64,000 nt of DNA from Methylomarinum sp965277025 (GTDB lineage: Bacteria > Pseudomonadota > Gammaproteobacteria > Methylococcales > Methylomonadaceae): the NCBI GenBank assembly GCA_965277025.1, contig OZ255706.1, positions 3,472,001-3,536,000 of the forward strand, given 5' to 3'. The notes below the pieces were generated by a model. It worked only from the letters and a program-made list of their open reading frames with translations. It was not told the origin of the DNA and did not search any database. This document shows positions 18,496 to 29,033 of this stretch, one piece after another (the stretch's first letter is position 1; each line of letters begins with the position of its first letter). Made by a program: the position numbers and the translations under genes.

Positions 18496-18702
18496 TCATA
18501 AATAGCATTGGTGTTTTCGCTTATGTGCACTAGAGTTAAAAAACCGGCTACTTTTATGTTTAATTTCCAACCACGATGGCATAGCAGGAAAGTGAATGGC
18601 ATCAATGCTTAACAAGGGTTTCCCATCTGGCCCTTTAAGAAAAAAAGGACAGACAAAAGCCAGCAGTGTTATAAAAATCAGAAATTTAAAATAAACTTTC
18701 AT
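18496..18702 (-). pseudogene. Small membrane/secreted protein, 3' end cut by IS630
   Basis: ATG at 18702. A hydrophobic N-terminus (FKFLIFITLLAFVCPFFL) is followed by KGPDGKPLLSIDAIHFP, a GPDGKPL-type motif seen in small exported gammaproteobacterial proteins. Genuine sequence ends at the TA at 18531-18532; the last 13 residues are IS-encoded. It is downstream of the czc genes on the same strand but separated by about 125 bases holding a degenerate palindromic repeat (near 18755-18835). Function unknown. Confidence 0.5.
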
Positions 18703-18828
18703 GGTAACAAATAGAAGAGATAACGTTTCTCAAGTATAGTAGAAATGTCATACGCTTTATTTCATCACCAGGCGCTTTTCCTAATCTAAGGACGTGCTGA
18801 ACTAATCATCCGTGTTGTCAGCGATCCC

Positions 18829-19131
18829 TTAAATATAACCACTGTGCAATACCGGCAACACCCAATAATGTATATTTGCGCCTGTGAAGTTCTGTTTTAA
18901 CAACGCAATGAGTTCGTTCATTTGTTGTTCGGAAACATACATTTGAAACCTGATCTGTTTTTGCCTCCCGCTCACCTGTTCGGCCAACGATAAATGCTCA
19001 TGATCACTGGCGTGGGCATTGACCGCCAGGCTGCTGAATCCGTCGGATTCCACCGTCAAAAGACAATCGACCATGGCTTCCTCCAGCAACGGTGGCACAT
19101 TGATGGTGATTAAATATTCCTGAATATTCAT
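18829..19131 (-). CDS. DUF3240 family protein (metal-efflux accessory)
   Basis: 100 residues. ATG overlaps the czcA stop as ATGA, so it is translationally coupled. The sequence (ITINVPPLLEEAMVDCLL, FSSLAVNAHASDHEHLSLAEQVSGRQKQIRFQMYVSEQQM) matches DUF3240 proteins, small ferredoxin-like-fold proteins commonly placed after CzcA/CnrA-type pumps. The His-rich HASDHEH stretch might touch metal. Role unproven; a regulatory or P-II-like function is only a suggestion. Confidence 0.8.
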   Translation of the reverse strand: MNIQEYLITINVPPLLEEAMVDCLLTVESDGFSSLAVNAHASDHEHLSLAEQVSGRQKQIRFQMYVSEQQMNELIALLKQNFTGANIHYWVLPVLHSGYI

Positions 19132-22100
19132 ACTTGCTCCTGTTTGGCCTCGCCAAAAATCTGATACAAAATAGGCAATAAAACCAGGGTTAAAAAAGTC
19201 GACGAAATCAGCCCACCAATGACGACAATCGCCAGTGGCCGTTGAATTTCAGAGCCAGGACCTGTTGCGAACAGCATTGGCAGCAAACCAAAGGCGGTTA
19301 GACTGGCGGTCATCAAAACCGGACGCAGCCGTCTTTCCGCACCCACTATGATAACCTTTTCCAGCGGCATGCCCGTTGCCCTAAGCTGATTGAAATAGGT
19401 CAATAAAACCACGCTGTTCGGCACGGCTATGCCTAGCAAGGCGATAAATCCGATGGAAGCCGGCACCGACAAATATTCGCCTGAAATCCACAAGGCGAAC
19501 ACCCCACCGATCATAGCCAGTGGAATATTGGAAAAAACCAGGGCAGCCTGACGCACCGAATTGAAGGTGGTAAACAATATCAGAAAAATCAACAGCAGCG
19601 ATACCGGCACCACAATCGCCAGCCGCGCCGCCGCGCGTTGCTGATTCTCGAATTGGCCACCCCACTTCAGCCAATAGCCTGCGGGCAAATCTACCCGGTT
19701 TTTAACGGCTTGTTTGGCTGCATCGACAAATCCGACCAAATCACGCCCGCTCACATTACTGCGAACCAACACGAAACGCTGACTTTGTTCTCGTTTAATG
19801 GATACCAGGCTATCGACCTTTTTCAATTCCGCCACACTGGATAATGCGACCTGTTGCCCATTGGGCAAGGCTATTTGCAAACTGTCGAAACCGGTGCTTT
19901 GGCTTTCCGCCCTCAAAATCAGTGGCGTACGCCGAATGCCTTCCTGCACAATACCCAGTTTCAAGCCTTCGATTTGGGCACGCAACAATTGCTCAATCTG
20001 CTCGACATTTAAACCTAAACGTCCGGCTGCCAGACGGTCTATGCTGACTTGCAGATATTGCATGCCCTCATTCTGGCTGGTGAACACATCACTGGCTCCC
20101 TCGACTGTATTGAGCACGGCGGCGATTTCTTCCGCTTTGTGATTGAGCAATTCCAGATCCTCGCCAAACAATTTGACCGCCACATCACCACGTGAACCGG
20201 TCAACATTTCTGAAACACGCATGGCTATCGGCTGGGTAAACCCGAAAGCGATACCGGGCAGCCCCGCCATCACTTTACGAATTTCATCGATCAATGCTTC
20301 CTTGCTCTCCATACGCCAGTTTTCTTTGGGCTGAAGTTGTAAAAAAGTGTCTGTTTCATTCAGTCCCATCGGATCCAGCCCTATTTCATCCGAGCCAACG
20401 CGGGAAATGACATTTTTCACTTCCGGTACTTTTTTTAAAATCGCTTTCTGCACCTGCATATCCAGTGCAACCGACTCTTTCAAGGTGATAGACGGTAATT
20501 TTTCAAGCTGTAAAACAATGTCGCCCTCATCCATGGTCGGCATGAAAGTGCTGCCAATTTGTGAAAAAACAACGACTGTAATGATTAACAAAATCCCCGC
20601 CCCGGCAAATACCTTGTTTCGGTTTTGGATGCTCCAGTGTAACAGTGGCGTATACAAACGATGCATACATCGCGCCAGCCAAGGCTCTTCAAGCGCACCT
20701 ATTTTCAACAAATAAGAGGCGAAAACCGGAATTACGGTTAAAGACAGTAGCAGTGATCCTGCCAGCGCGAACACGATCGTCAACGCCACCGGAGAAAACA
20801 GTTTACCCTCCAGTCCCTGCAAGGCCAGTAATGGCAAAAAGACGATAATAATAATGAATGTACCGGATACAACTGGCGCAGCCACTTCACGAGCGGCTCG
20901 ATAGATGATGTGTAAGCGCGGTAAACGCTGTGCTTTTTCTCCCTGGGAAAACTGGGTCATGATGTTTTCAACCACCACCACCGCCGCATCGACCAACATG
21001 CCGATGGCGATAGTCAAACCGCCCAGACTCATCAGATTGGCCGACATATGGGTAAACCGCATCATGATAAAGGTGAACAAGGCCGCCAGGGGCAAAATCA
21101 ACGCCACCACCAACGAGGCGCGTAAATCACCTAAAAACAGCACCAATAACACAATGACGAATCCAATCGCCTGCAGCATGGCATTATTGACCGAAGACAG
21201 CGCTGAATTGACCAGTTTTCCCCGATCATAAAATACCTCGATTCTCACCCCTTTTGGCAAGGCGTGACTCACCTCTTCCAGTTTGGCGCGTACATTTTCC
21301 ACCGTTTGCCCGGCATTAGCCCCTCTGAGACTCAGCACCAGCCCTTCCACCGCCTCGCCCTTACCATTACGGCTGACCGCTCCGTAACGAGTCAGCGCGC
21401 CAATTTCAACCCGGGCGACATCACTGACCAGGACCGGGCTGCCGCCACGATTATCAACGACAATGGCCTTGACATCTTCGAGGGTTTTGATGCGCCCCTC
21501 CGCCCGCACCAGCAAGGCTTCTTCACCTTCTTCCAGACGACCCGCACCATCGTTCCGGTTGTTCAATTGCAAGGCATTGGCTAACTGCGCCACACTGATA
21601 TTGCGCGCCGACATCTGGTTATTGTCTGGTATGACGGCAAAACTGCGCACCAGGCCGCCGAGACTGTTGACATCCGCCACACCCGGTACGGTGCGCAAAG
21701 CCGGCCGAATCACCCAATCCAGCAATGTGCGCCGCTCCATCAGGCTTAAATCACCGCCTTCAATGGTAAACATGAACATTTCGCCCAGTGGCGTTGTCAA
21801 CGGCGCAATGCCGCCTTCCGCGCCAGCCGGTAAATTACTCCAGGCGACGGACAAGCGCTCGGCCACTTGTTGTCTGGCCCAGTAAATATCGGTTCCTTCT
21901 TCAAAATCGATGGTAATGTCTGTCAATGAATATTTGGCGATGGAACGCAGCATGGTTTGATGCGGAATACCCAATAATTCCACTTCAATCGGCGCGGTGA
22001 TACGCGCTTCGATTTCTTCGGGCGGCATGCCAGCCATCTTAACGATAATTTTGACCTGCGTTGGCGACACATCGGGAAAAGCATCGATGGGAATTTGTTT

Positions 22101-22190
22101 AAACGCGTTATAGCCTGCGCCAATAATCAACAAGGTCGCCAATAACATTAACAGGCGCTGTGTCAAAGCAAAACGAATCAATGCCGCCAT
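19128..22190 (-). CDS. czcA: Heavy-metal RND pump, CzcA/CusA family
   Basis: 1,020 residues, full length and intact: inner-membrane proton-driven pump of a tripartite Zn/Co/Cd/Ni (or Cu) exporter. Twelve-helix RND plan with two large periplasmic loops. Helix 4 carries IAIGMLVDAAVVVVEN, the acidic proton-relay motif of HME-RND proteins. SFAVIPDNNQ, LTGSRGDVAVKLFGEDL and the C-terminal GSEIQRPLAIVVIGGL are family landmarks. Start ATG overlaps the czcB stop as TAATG. The helix-4 motif differs from the CusA-like gene (TIGTMVDGAIVMVEN), arguing for a divalent metal, though substrate cannot be fixed from sequence. Confidence 0.9.
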   Translation of the reverse strand: MAALIRFALTQRLLMLLATLLIIGAGYNAFKQIPIDAFPDVSPTQVKIIVKMAGMPPEEIEARITAPIEVELLGIPHQTMLRSIAKYSLTDITIDFEEGTDIYWARQQVAERLSVAWSNLPAGAEGGIAPLTTPLGEMFMFTIEGGDLSLMERRTLLDWVIRPALRTVPGVADVNSLGGLVRSFAVIPDNNQMSARNISVAQLANALQLNNRNDGAGRLEEGEEALLVRAEGRIKTLEDVKAIVVDNRGGSPVLVSDVARVEIGALTRYGAVSRNGKGEAVEGLVLSLRGANAGQTVENVRAKLEEVSHALPKGVRIEVFYDRGKLVNSALSSVNNAMLQAIGFVIVLLVLFLGDLRASLVVALILPLAALFTFIMMRFTHMSANLMSLGGLTIAIGMLVDAAVVVVENIMTQFSQGEKAQRLPRLHIIYRAAREVAAPVVSGTFIIIIVFLPLLALQGLEGKLFSPVALTIVFALAGSLLLSLTVIPVFASYLLKIGALEEPWLARCMHRLYTPLLHWSIQNRNKVFAGAGILLIITVVVFSQIGSTFMPTMDEGDIVLQLEKLPSITLKESVALDMQVQKAILKKVPEVKNVISRVGSDEIGLDPMGLNETDTFLQLQPKENWRMESKEALIDEIRKVMAGLPGIAFGFTQPIAMRVSEMLTGSRGDVAVKLFGEDLELLNHKAEEIAAVLNTVEGASDVFTSQNEGMQYLQVSIDRLAAGRLGLNVEQIEQLLRAQIEGLKLGIVQEGIRRTPLILRAESQSTGFDSLQIALPNGQQVALSSVAELKKVDSLVSIKREQSQRFVLVRSNVSGRDLVGFVDAAKQAVKNRVDLPAGYWLKWGGQFENQQRAAARLAIVVPVSLLLIFLILFTTFNSVRQAALVFSNIPLAMIGGVFALWISGEYLSVPASIGFIALLGIAVPNSVVLLTYFNQLRATGMPLEKVIIVGAERRLRPVLMTASLTAFGLLPMLFATGPGSEIQRPLAIVVIGGLISSTFLTLVLLPILYQIFGEAKQEQV

Positions 22191-23278
22191 TATTCATCTC
22201 CACCCAAACCTGACAACCGGGCTTTCAACGCAACCGCCCCTTTGACGGCAACGTTGTCACTGGCTCGAATGTTCCCGGAAATAATACTTGCCTGTCCCTC
22301 CCGGCCCAACACCTTTACCGGCGTGGCGGAAAAGCCATTCTCGTTACGCATGAAAACATAGGTTTTACCATCAAAACTCGCCAATGCGGAATTGTTGATT
22401 TTACACATCGGTCGATCTTCTTTATGACGGATTTGAACCTTGAGCGCCTGTCCGGGACGAACCTGATCAAGCCCCTGTTCAATTCTGGCGCGCACCAGAA
22501 TTGTCTGATTATCAACATTGACATTCCGGGTCAGCAGAAAAATACTGCCCTTGACCTGCAGCGCCCGAATCACGACTTGATCACCGATATGAATGTCATT
22601 GATGCGTTGCTGAGGCACACTGATATCCAGCCATAAGCTCTCCAGGTTGGCGACCCGGAACAAAGGCGCCAGCACATCGACGCGCTCTCCGATGGAAATA
22701 TAGGCTTTCAGTATCGTTCCGGAAATAGGAGCGGCTATATCCAGTTGGCTGCTCAATTGATGCGTTTTTTCCAGCTTTTTAATCGCCCGATCGGAAAATC
22801 CGGCGATTTTCAACAATTGCCGGGTTTCGTTCAAACGTGAACGCAACACCGTATATTTGGCCTTCGCCTGTAACCATCGCTTGGCGGCAATCACCCCTTC
22901 CTGATGTAATTTCTTTTCCCGGAGATAGGCGGCCCGGGCCAACTGCAAATCATTGATCACTTGTAAATGTTTTAATTGCAGGGCCAATAAATCAGGACTC
23001 TTCAGGGTCGCCAACACCTGCCCCTTTTTAACCGTCTCACCCAGAGAAACCCTGATCTTGTCAACCAATCCCGCTTGCGGTGCGCTGACAATCGCATCGT
23101 TATTTGGCGGAACGCTCACGATGGCGGGCGCTTCCAGGACAGGAACCGAATCGATAGCGCTGCAATGTCCCAATTGAATACCCAGGTTTTCAATCTGCTC
23201 AGGCGTTAAGACAATTTTCTCAACAGCGAGCAGCGGTGCGACATTAACGATCAATAAAACAAACCATAAAACTCTCAT
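22190..23278 (-). CDS. czcB: Efflux RND periplasmic adaptor, CzcB-like
   Basis: 362 residues. Signal peptide (MRVLWFVLLIVNVAPLLA), then lipoyl half (AIVSVPPNNDAIVSAPQAGLVDKI and LGETVKKGQVLATL), helical hairpin (about 115-185), second lipoyl half (DIAAPISGTILKAYISIGERV) and beta-barrel. It links the CzcA-like pump to an outer-membrane channel. No czcC is present next to it; the upstream gene is a small unknown, and the outer-membrane partner may have been lost or lie elsewhere. Confidence 0.87.
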   Translation of the reverse strand: MRVLWFVLLIVNVAPLLAVEKIVLTPEQIENLGIQLGHCSAIDSVPVLEAPAIVSVPPNNDAIVSAPQAGLVDKIRVSLGETVKKGQVLATLKSPDLLALQLKHLQVINDLQLARAAYLREKKLHQEGVIAAKRWLQAKAKYTVLRSRLNETRQLLKIAGFSDRAIKKLEKTHQLSSQLDIAAPISGTILKAYISIGERVDVLAPLFRVANLESLWLDISVPQQRINDIHIGDQVVIRALQVKGSIFLLTRNVNVDNQTILVRARIEQGLDQVRPGQALKVQIRHKEDRPMCKINNSALASFDGKTYVFMRNENGFSATPVKVLGREGQASIISGNIRASDNVAVKGAVALKARLSGLGGDE

Positions 23279-23553
23279 GGTGACTTTCCTTAAATTAAAC
23301 AGTTATCCCGAAAATACTTTGTTCAAGGTTTTTCGATAAATGGTATGAATCGCATAACAAGTAAAGTAATTACTCACCATTGGCGAAAAGCAAAAATTCT
23401 CAAATTAAATCAGTAATATAACTATTCTACATAGTGGGCGGACGAAGCGTTAAGTTGTTGATTGGCTATGCTTCGGCGGCAGAAAATAAGCCGAATCGTT
23501 ACGCTAAAACAGCGATAAAACAGTTGAATACCGGCGAAAAAAGCCGGTAAACT
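23279..23553. other. Intergenic region upstream of czcB with inverted repeat
   Basis: No gene found. An inverted repeat TACCGGC-GAAAAAA-GCCGGTA lies at 23529-23549, just after the end of the 23554-23964 gene, and could terminate or attenuate transcription. The A+T-rich remainder is the likely czc promoter region. No known metal-regulator operator was recognised. Confidence 0.4.
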
Positions 23554-23964
23554 TTATTTAATTGAAGGAGATAAAGGAGGAGCGCGGGGCGCAGAATCAG
23601 AAGCGAGAAGTGTATAAAAACCGGTGGACGGTGGAGAAAAAGCAATCAGTTTTTCAATATCCCGACGAATGGGCGTGACAAAATTGAACGAAATGGCGAA
23701 ATCAGAATGGATGATTTTCGTTTTTTTATCGGCGTTTCGCTTTGGCTGAATAGCGCAATTGACGCCTATGGCCAGCGGATAATAACCTGCCTGGTCAAAA
23801 TCAGATAATTGGGACTGCTCGCTGAACGCAAAATCCATTCCATCGATATGGATACCATTGTTGCTGTCAAAACCCGTTGCATCGACATGCGCATGCACCA
23901 AAGGCGTAAACCCCTGGAGAAACAATAACAACAAAACAATTAAACGATGAGACAGATAACGCAT
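23554..23964 (-). CDS. Small secreted protein of unknown function upstream of czcBA
   Basis: 136 residues from ATG at 23964; a longer frame from 24069 is rejected because its first 35 codons lack family-like sequence and run into repeat DNA. A signal peptide (RLIVLLLLFLQGFTPLVHA) is followed by HVDATGFDSNNGIHIDGMDF, a mid-section of charged residues and a proline-rich end. Proteins of this size, with cleavage just before a His, are often found at the head of czc operons. Not recognised beyond that; no conserved enzyme motif is visible. Confidence 0.55.
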   Translation of the reverse strand: MRYLSHRLIVLLLLFLQGFTPLVHAHVDATGFDSNNGIHIDGMDFAFSEQSQLSDFDQAGYYPLAIGVNCAIQPKRNADKKTKIIHSDFAISFNFVTPIRRDIEKLIAFSPPSTGFYTLLASDSAPRAPPLSPSIK

Positions 23965-24130
23965 TGGGGAATCATAAACTAAATGCCGTTGAATTTGAAG
24001 CGCACCGCCTAAATTTACAACAAGCCGTGAATTCACACACAGCGTCTTCTGAATCGCTGATTTACTCACAATGCCAAGCGGCGCACGGAGGCGTCGCCAA
24101 AACAGGTCGCCGCAAGCTCTTTCCTTTTAA

Positions 24131-25516
24131 CAGGCTGTTGATTTAATCCAACCTGGAGGCCGCATTGTTTCGTTGCCATAATTGGCATTTGATTACATAA
24201 CTAATTGTTATTTATGGTAAAATGATTCAATCCATTTGATATTCCCCGATTTTTTATTTGTTATGCGCGGCATTGATTATACCCAAAACGAATTATTCAG
24301 TTATCGGACACTGGAATCTAGAATTCCGGGTGATCATCCTTTACGCAAACTACGATATTTGGTCGATATTCTATTGACTACTCTGGATGAGGAGTTCGAT
24401 GACCTGTATTCCCGACGGGGCCGGGCGTCAATTCCTCCCGAGCGTTTACTCCGTGCCAGTTTGTTGCAAATCCTGTTTTCCATTCGTTCGGAGCGGCAAC
24501 TGATCGAACACATTGATTTCAATCTGCTGTATCGTTGGTTTGTCGGCTTATCAATGGATGATGAGGTTTGGGATCATTCAACGTTCAGCGCCAATCGTGA
24601 CCGTCTATTGAATGAGCGCGTGAGTCGTTTGTTTTTTGATCGTGCGCTGTGCCTGGCCGAATGGCAGGATTTAGTCTCCGACGAACACTTTTCGGTTGAT
24701 GGCACGCTAATCAAGGCCTGGGCTTCTGTGAAAAGCATCAAGGCCAAAGACGGTTCGAGCCGGCCGCCGGAGGATTCCACCCGCAATCCGGGTGTCAACT
24801 TCAAAGGCGAGAAACGCTGTAACGACACGCATGAATCGACAACGGACCCGGAAGCAAGGATGTATAAAAAAAGTCAGGGCGATAAAGCCCAATTCGCTTT
24901 TCCGGGCCATGCACTCATGGAAAATCGCCATGGTTTGGTCGTCGATGTTGAAGTGACCCAGGCGACCGGAACGGCCGGGCGGGAGGCGGCGACAAAAATG
25001 ATCAAACGCAGCGTCAAAAAAGCGGGTGCCACAGTGGGCAGTGACAAAAACTATGATACCCAAAACTTCGTTGCCGAGCTTCGCGCCATGAAGGTGACCC
25101 CGCATGTAACTCAAAAAGCGAAAGGTTCGGCGATTGACAAGCGGACGACCCGACACCCAGGCTATACCAGCAGTCTCAAAATCCGTAAACGGATCGAAGA
25201 AGTCTTTGGCTGGAGCAAAACTGTTGGGGGATTACGTCAAACCCGATTTCGCGGAGTGAAAAAAGTGACTGCCCAAACCGTATTCACCTTCGCAGCGTAT
25301 AACCTGACCCGCCTGATGACCCTGTTACAATGGCGTTATTCAACTGCGTAGGCACCGTTGTGCCTGAAATCCGCCAAAAGGTGGAAATAAAGCCTCGAAA
25401 GGGCAATATAAACCGGCTGATACCGGAAAACCTGGCTAATCAGGCCATCCAGAGGTAAATTTAACCCAAAATGAAGGGCTGGAGCCGGAGGCATAGGGGC
25501 GTTTTTCAACAGCCTG
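24131..25516 (+). mobile_element. IS5-type insertion sequence, copy 2
   Basis: 1,386 bp with ends CAGGCTGTTGA / TCAACAGCCTG and a 4-bp TTAA on both sides (24127-24130 and 25517-25520). It separates the czc cluster from the broken copper ATPase gene. A 118-bp MITE with the same ends is at 52227-52344. Confidence 0.9.
24263..25351 (+). CDS. IS5-type DDE transposase, copy 2
   Basis: 362 residues from ATG at 24263; the frame is open back to a TTG at 24236. It has the same domains as the copy at 7766-8854: SIPPERLLRASLLQ, DEHFSVDGTLIKAW (Asp), GSDKNYDTQNF (Asp), RKRIEEVFGWSK (Glu). A handful of substitutions separate the two copies, so they did not arise by very recent transposition of one another. 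Intact. Confidence 0.9.
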   Translation: MRGIDYTQNELFSYRTLESRIPGDHPLRKLRYLVDILLTTLDEEFDDLYSRRGRASIPPERLLRASLLQILFSIRSERQLIEHIDFNLLYRWFVGLSMDDEVWDHSTFSANRDRLLNERVSRLFFDRALCLAEWQDLVSDEHFSVDGTLIKAWASVKSIKAKDGSSRPPEDSTRNPGVNFKGEKRCNDTHESTTDPEARMYKKSQGDKAQFAFPGHALMENRHGLVVDVEVTQATGTAGREAATKMIKRSVKKAGATVGSDKNYDTQNFVAELRAMKVTPHVTQKAKGSAIDKRTTRHPGYTSSLKIRKRIEEVFGWSKTVGGLRQTRFRGVKKVTAQTVFTFAAYNLTRLMTLLQWRYSTA

Positions 25517-27695
25517 TTAAAAAAACTGAAATCACACAACGCTTTGCGGCCGTTGACAGCAGGGATGATTAATTCAGCATTTCCTTACAAAGAAAGCCTG
25601 CGTAATCGTAATGCGTTGAAGATCACCGATACCGAACTGAAACTCATCGCCGCAGCGGCAATCATCGGTGATAACAGCAATCCAAAAAATGGATACAAAA
25701 CTCCCGCTGCTACCGGTATGCCAAGTGCATTATAGATAAATGCAAAAAACAGGTTTTGTCGAATATTTTTCATTGTCGCCCGGCTCAACCGACGCGCTTT
25801 GGCTATGCCCAGCAAATCACCTTTCACCAGCGTGACGCCAGCACTTTCCATAGCGACATCCGTGCCGGTTCCCATGGCGATGCCGACATCGGCCTGGGCC
25901 AAAGCCGGCGCATCATTGATACCATCTCCAGCCATGGCGACAACATGACCCTGCTGCTGTAATTCCTTGACAACCGCTGTTTTCTGCTCAGGCAGAACTT
26001 CTGCTTTCACCTGATCTATACCCAACTTCCTGGCCACCGCTTCGGCGGTCGTTTTACTGTCGCCAGTCAACATCACGACCTTGATGCCTTCCTGATGAAG
26101 TTGTTTCAAGGCTTCTTCGGTCGACTGCTTGATGGGATCAGCCACCCCAATAAGGCCGGCGGCTTTACCATCTATACTGACAAACATCACTGTCGGCCCA
26201 TCCTGGCGCAAGGTTTCAGCTGGCTCGATAAGGGGTTTGAAATCTACGTTTTGTTCTTGCATCAAAGTACGGTTACCCAATGCCACAACTTTATTATTTA
26301 TCTTGCCGATCACGCCTCGTCCGGTTAGTGATGAAAAGTCCTCGACAGGCAATAATTCGATGCTTTGTTTTTCCGCACCCTGAACAATGGCTTGCGCCAG
26401 GGGGTGTTCACTAACCCGCTCCAGACTGGCGCTCAGTTGCAAGACATCCTGATCAGTGAAATTATTGAAGGCTTTTACGAAACTGAGTTGCGGTTTGCCT
26501 TCAGTCAAAGTACCCGTTTTATCAACAACCAGAGTATCGACCTTCTCCATAATTTCCAGCACTTCGGCATTCTTGATCAATACGCCGGCCATCGCCCCAC
26601 GCCCCGTTCCAACCATAATCGACATGGGCGTAGCCAGTCCCAATGCGCAAGGACAGGCAATAATCAGCACCGCCACCGCATTGACAACTGCATGAGCCAA
26701 ACGTGGCTCTGGCCCTACTGTTCACCAGATAAAAAAAGTAGCTATGGCGACCAGAATAACGACCGGAACAAAGTAACCGGCAACGATATCCGCTAATTTC
26801 TGAATCGGCGCACGGCTGCGTTGCGCTTCGCTGACCATGTGAACAATTTGCGACAACAAGGTATCACTGCCGACTTTCTCGGCTTTCATCTTTATACTGC
26901 CTGTACCATTGACAGTTGCGCCAATCAGATGATCTCCTTCAGTTTTTTCGACCGGAATCGACTCCCCCGTCACCATGGATTCATCCACCGAACTGACGCC
27001 TTCCAGCACTACGCCATCCACCGGAATTTTTTCGCCTGGTCTAACGCGTAAAATATCACCGGGCTTGACCTGTTCCAGCGGAATATCGATTTCTTCACCA
27101 TTGTCTTTAATCAAGCGGGCACTTTTGGGCGCTAAACCTAATAATAATTTAATCGCCGCACTGGTTTGGCTACGGGCGCGCAATTCCAATACCTGCCCCA
27201 ATAACACCAGGGTAGTGATAACTGCAGCGGCCTCGAAATAAACGCCGACAGTCCCGTCCGGACTGCGCATCACTGCGGGAAATATGTGCGGCCAGAAAGT
27301 GGCGACCACGCTGTAACCCCAGGCAACGGCTATCCCCAAAGCAATCAAGGTAAACATATTGAGACTGCGATGAATAATCGAGGCCCAGCCCTTTTGGAAA
27401 AAGGGCCATCCTCCCCACCACACGACCGGTGTCGCCAAGGCGAATTGAAGCCATTGCGCCTTTTGCGTGGTGAGTTGTTCCGGCAACCAATCCGGCAATA
27501 AATCCAGCACCATAGCCAAAACAAATAATGGCGCCGTCAATACCAGACATACCCAGAATCGCTGGTTCATACTGCGAAACTCACTATCATCTTCTTCTTG
27601 TTCCCCTCCCTGTGCTTCCAGCTTCATGCCACAAATGGGACAGTCGCCAGGTTGGTCTCGAATGACTTCAGGATGCATGGGACAAACATACATTC

Positions 27696-28820
27696 TAGAA
27701 GTTACGCATTGACAACAGATCGAAATTTTGGGTTTAAATGATTCATATTTGGCATAAAGGTGTCGATAAACGAAGCCATAACATCGTTGAATAAATTCCG
27801 CTGTACGCTATAGCAATTATTAATCACGTCTGCAAAGCTCAATTTTTGTAATTGAACAAAGCCACAAATTGCAGAAAAAATATGATTATTTATTGCTCTT
27901 TTATTGCGAACCTGGAACCGCTCAATATTACACACCTGCTTTATTGCCCGATGATATTGCTCAATCTGCCAATGCCTGTCATGTTGTTCGGTAAATGCTT
28001 TCTTGTCAAAAACAGCGGTTTTTTCTTCATCAGGTAGTGAACTTATGTAATGGCGAACTTGTTCTTTCAAGGTCGTCCGAAATAATTTCACATACCCAAA
28101 ATTTTTGAGCCAAACCATTAAGCCGTCTTCCGGGATTTCTAATTGCCTGACTTGAACCCATGAACCTTTTTCAACAGAGACTAATCGATTACCTTCCACT
28201 GCAAAGAATAATCCTGTCTGATGATTTCTTATCAATTTAAGATTATCCACGCAACTGTACCAGCTATCTCCTGTTATAAAACCAGGTTCCAGTCACCAAG
28301 CTAATACTTCGGTCAGCATGTCTTGAAAATAGTCATTTTTTGTCTTTCCTTCCGCCTTATCGACCACCCGGAAATTCAGTGGTTGGTGTTTTCCTTGAAT
28401 GTCTGTGTAGTACAACGTGACAAGATTGATTCCCTTGACTGCTCTATGATGTTTTCCCGACCAAAAATAACTGACATATGCCATATATTGGCTATAAGGT
28501 TTATCAAGAACACTATCGTCAACACTCAAGGTTCCGCCCTTTAAATTCAGGCTTGCGCTGGCTTCATTGTATAAATCTCGCCCAGTGTAATGCTCCCGAT
28601 TTAGAAATCGATTTACGCTATCATGTGATATTGACATGACTTCTCCTAATCGTCGACAACCAGCTTGTTTCGGCTCACTTAATAAAAAACCAATATACAT
28701 GGGTAATGTACAGCAGGCTGTTGAGGGGCGTGTTATTTCTCTTATCAAGGTTTGCCTTGCATTGACTTTGGGATTTTTTAAACCCATAGTTTAACATTGC
28801 CTGTCAATGCGTAACTTCTA
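27696..28820 (-). mobile_element. IS701-like insertion sequence, copy 1
   Basis: 1,125 bp with perfect inverted ends TAGAAGTTACGCATTGACA and a 5-bp target duplication CATTC (27691-27695 and 28821-28825). It lies inside the copper ATPase gene. Two other copies of equal length are at 33808-34932 and 46890-48014. Family name is tentative (IS4/IS701 group). Confidence 0.88.
27702..28787 (-). pseudogene. IS701-like transposase, copy 1, interrupted by TGA
   Basis: Same 361-codon frame as the other copies (MGLKNPKVNARQ...RSVVNA) but with TGA at 28293-28295, where the other two copies have GGA in AWGLEPG. It has the DDE-like motifs VDDSVLDKPYSQYM, GDSWYSCVDNL and the C-terminal WQIEQYHRAIKQVCNIERFQVRN. 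The internal stop should inactivate it. Confidence 0.88.
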
Positions 28821-29033
28821 CATTCCTTGTTGCGTATTCACCTTTTTATCCACTGCCTGAGAATGCTCGTGCTGGCAACAGGGAGATTCATCTTTTGTGT
28901 GTTGATGTTTCATTTTATTATCCTTTGACTGTTAAGGAAGTAATAGCGCAGTTTCAATACGTTAAGGGAACACAGAACAAATCATCCTTGATTTGTCAGC
29001 GAGCGCAACCTGGACATGCGATTTCCGCCACCC

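Larger units (their letters stand above)
17219..18530 (-). mobile_element. IS630-family insertion sequence
   Basis: Ends are inverted repeats GTGCAMAYAAGCG, flanked on both sides by TA (17217-17218 and 18531-18532), the hallmark IS630 target duplication. On the left it cuts the IS1595 remnant; on the right it cuts a small gene (18496-18702). Those two flanks do not belong to the same gene, so a deletion probably followed an insertion. Confidence 0.9.
25585..28913 (-). pseudogene. Copper-type P1B ATPase with N-terminal HMBD, broken by IS and TGA
   Basis: Removing the IS at 27696-28820 and one CATTC copy restores one frame from ATG at 28913 (MKHQHTKDESPCCQHEH...TQQGM, joined to MYVCPMHPEVIRDQPGDCPICGMKLE). 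The N-terminus is thus a His/Cys-rich tail plus a CPMHP-type heavy-metal-binding domain, not an HMA domain. A second lesion, TGA at 26722-26724, interrupts FFIW-stop-TVGPEP. The rest is a standard copper pump: IIACPCALGLATP (ion-binding CPC), DKTGTLTEG (phosphorylation), MAGDGINDAPAL (hinge). Two lesions make it a pseudogene. The intact CopA at 48506-50743 probably covers its job. Confidence 0.9.
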
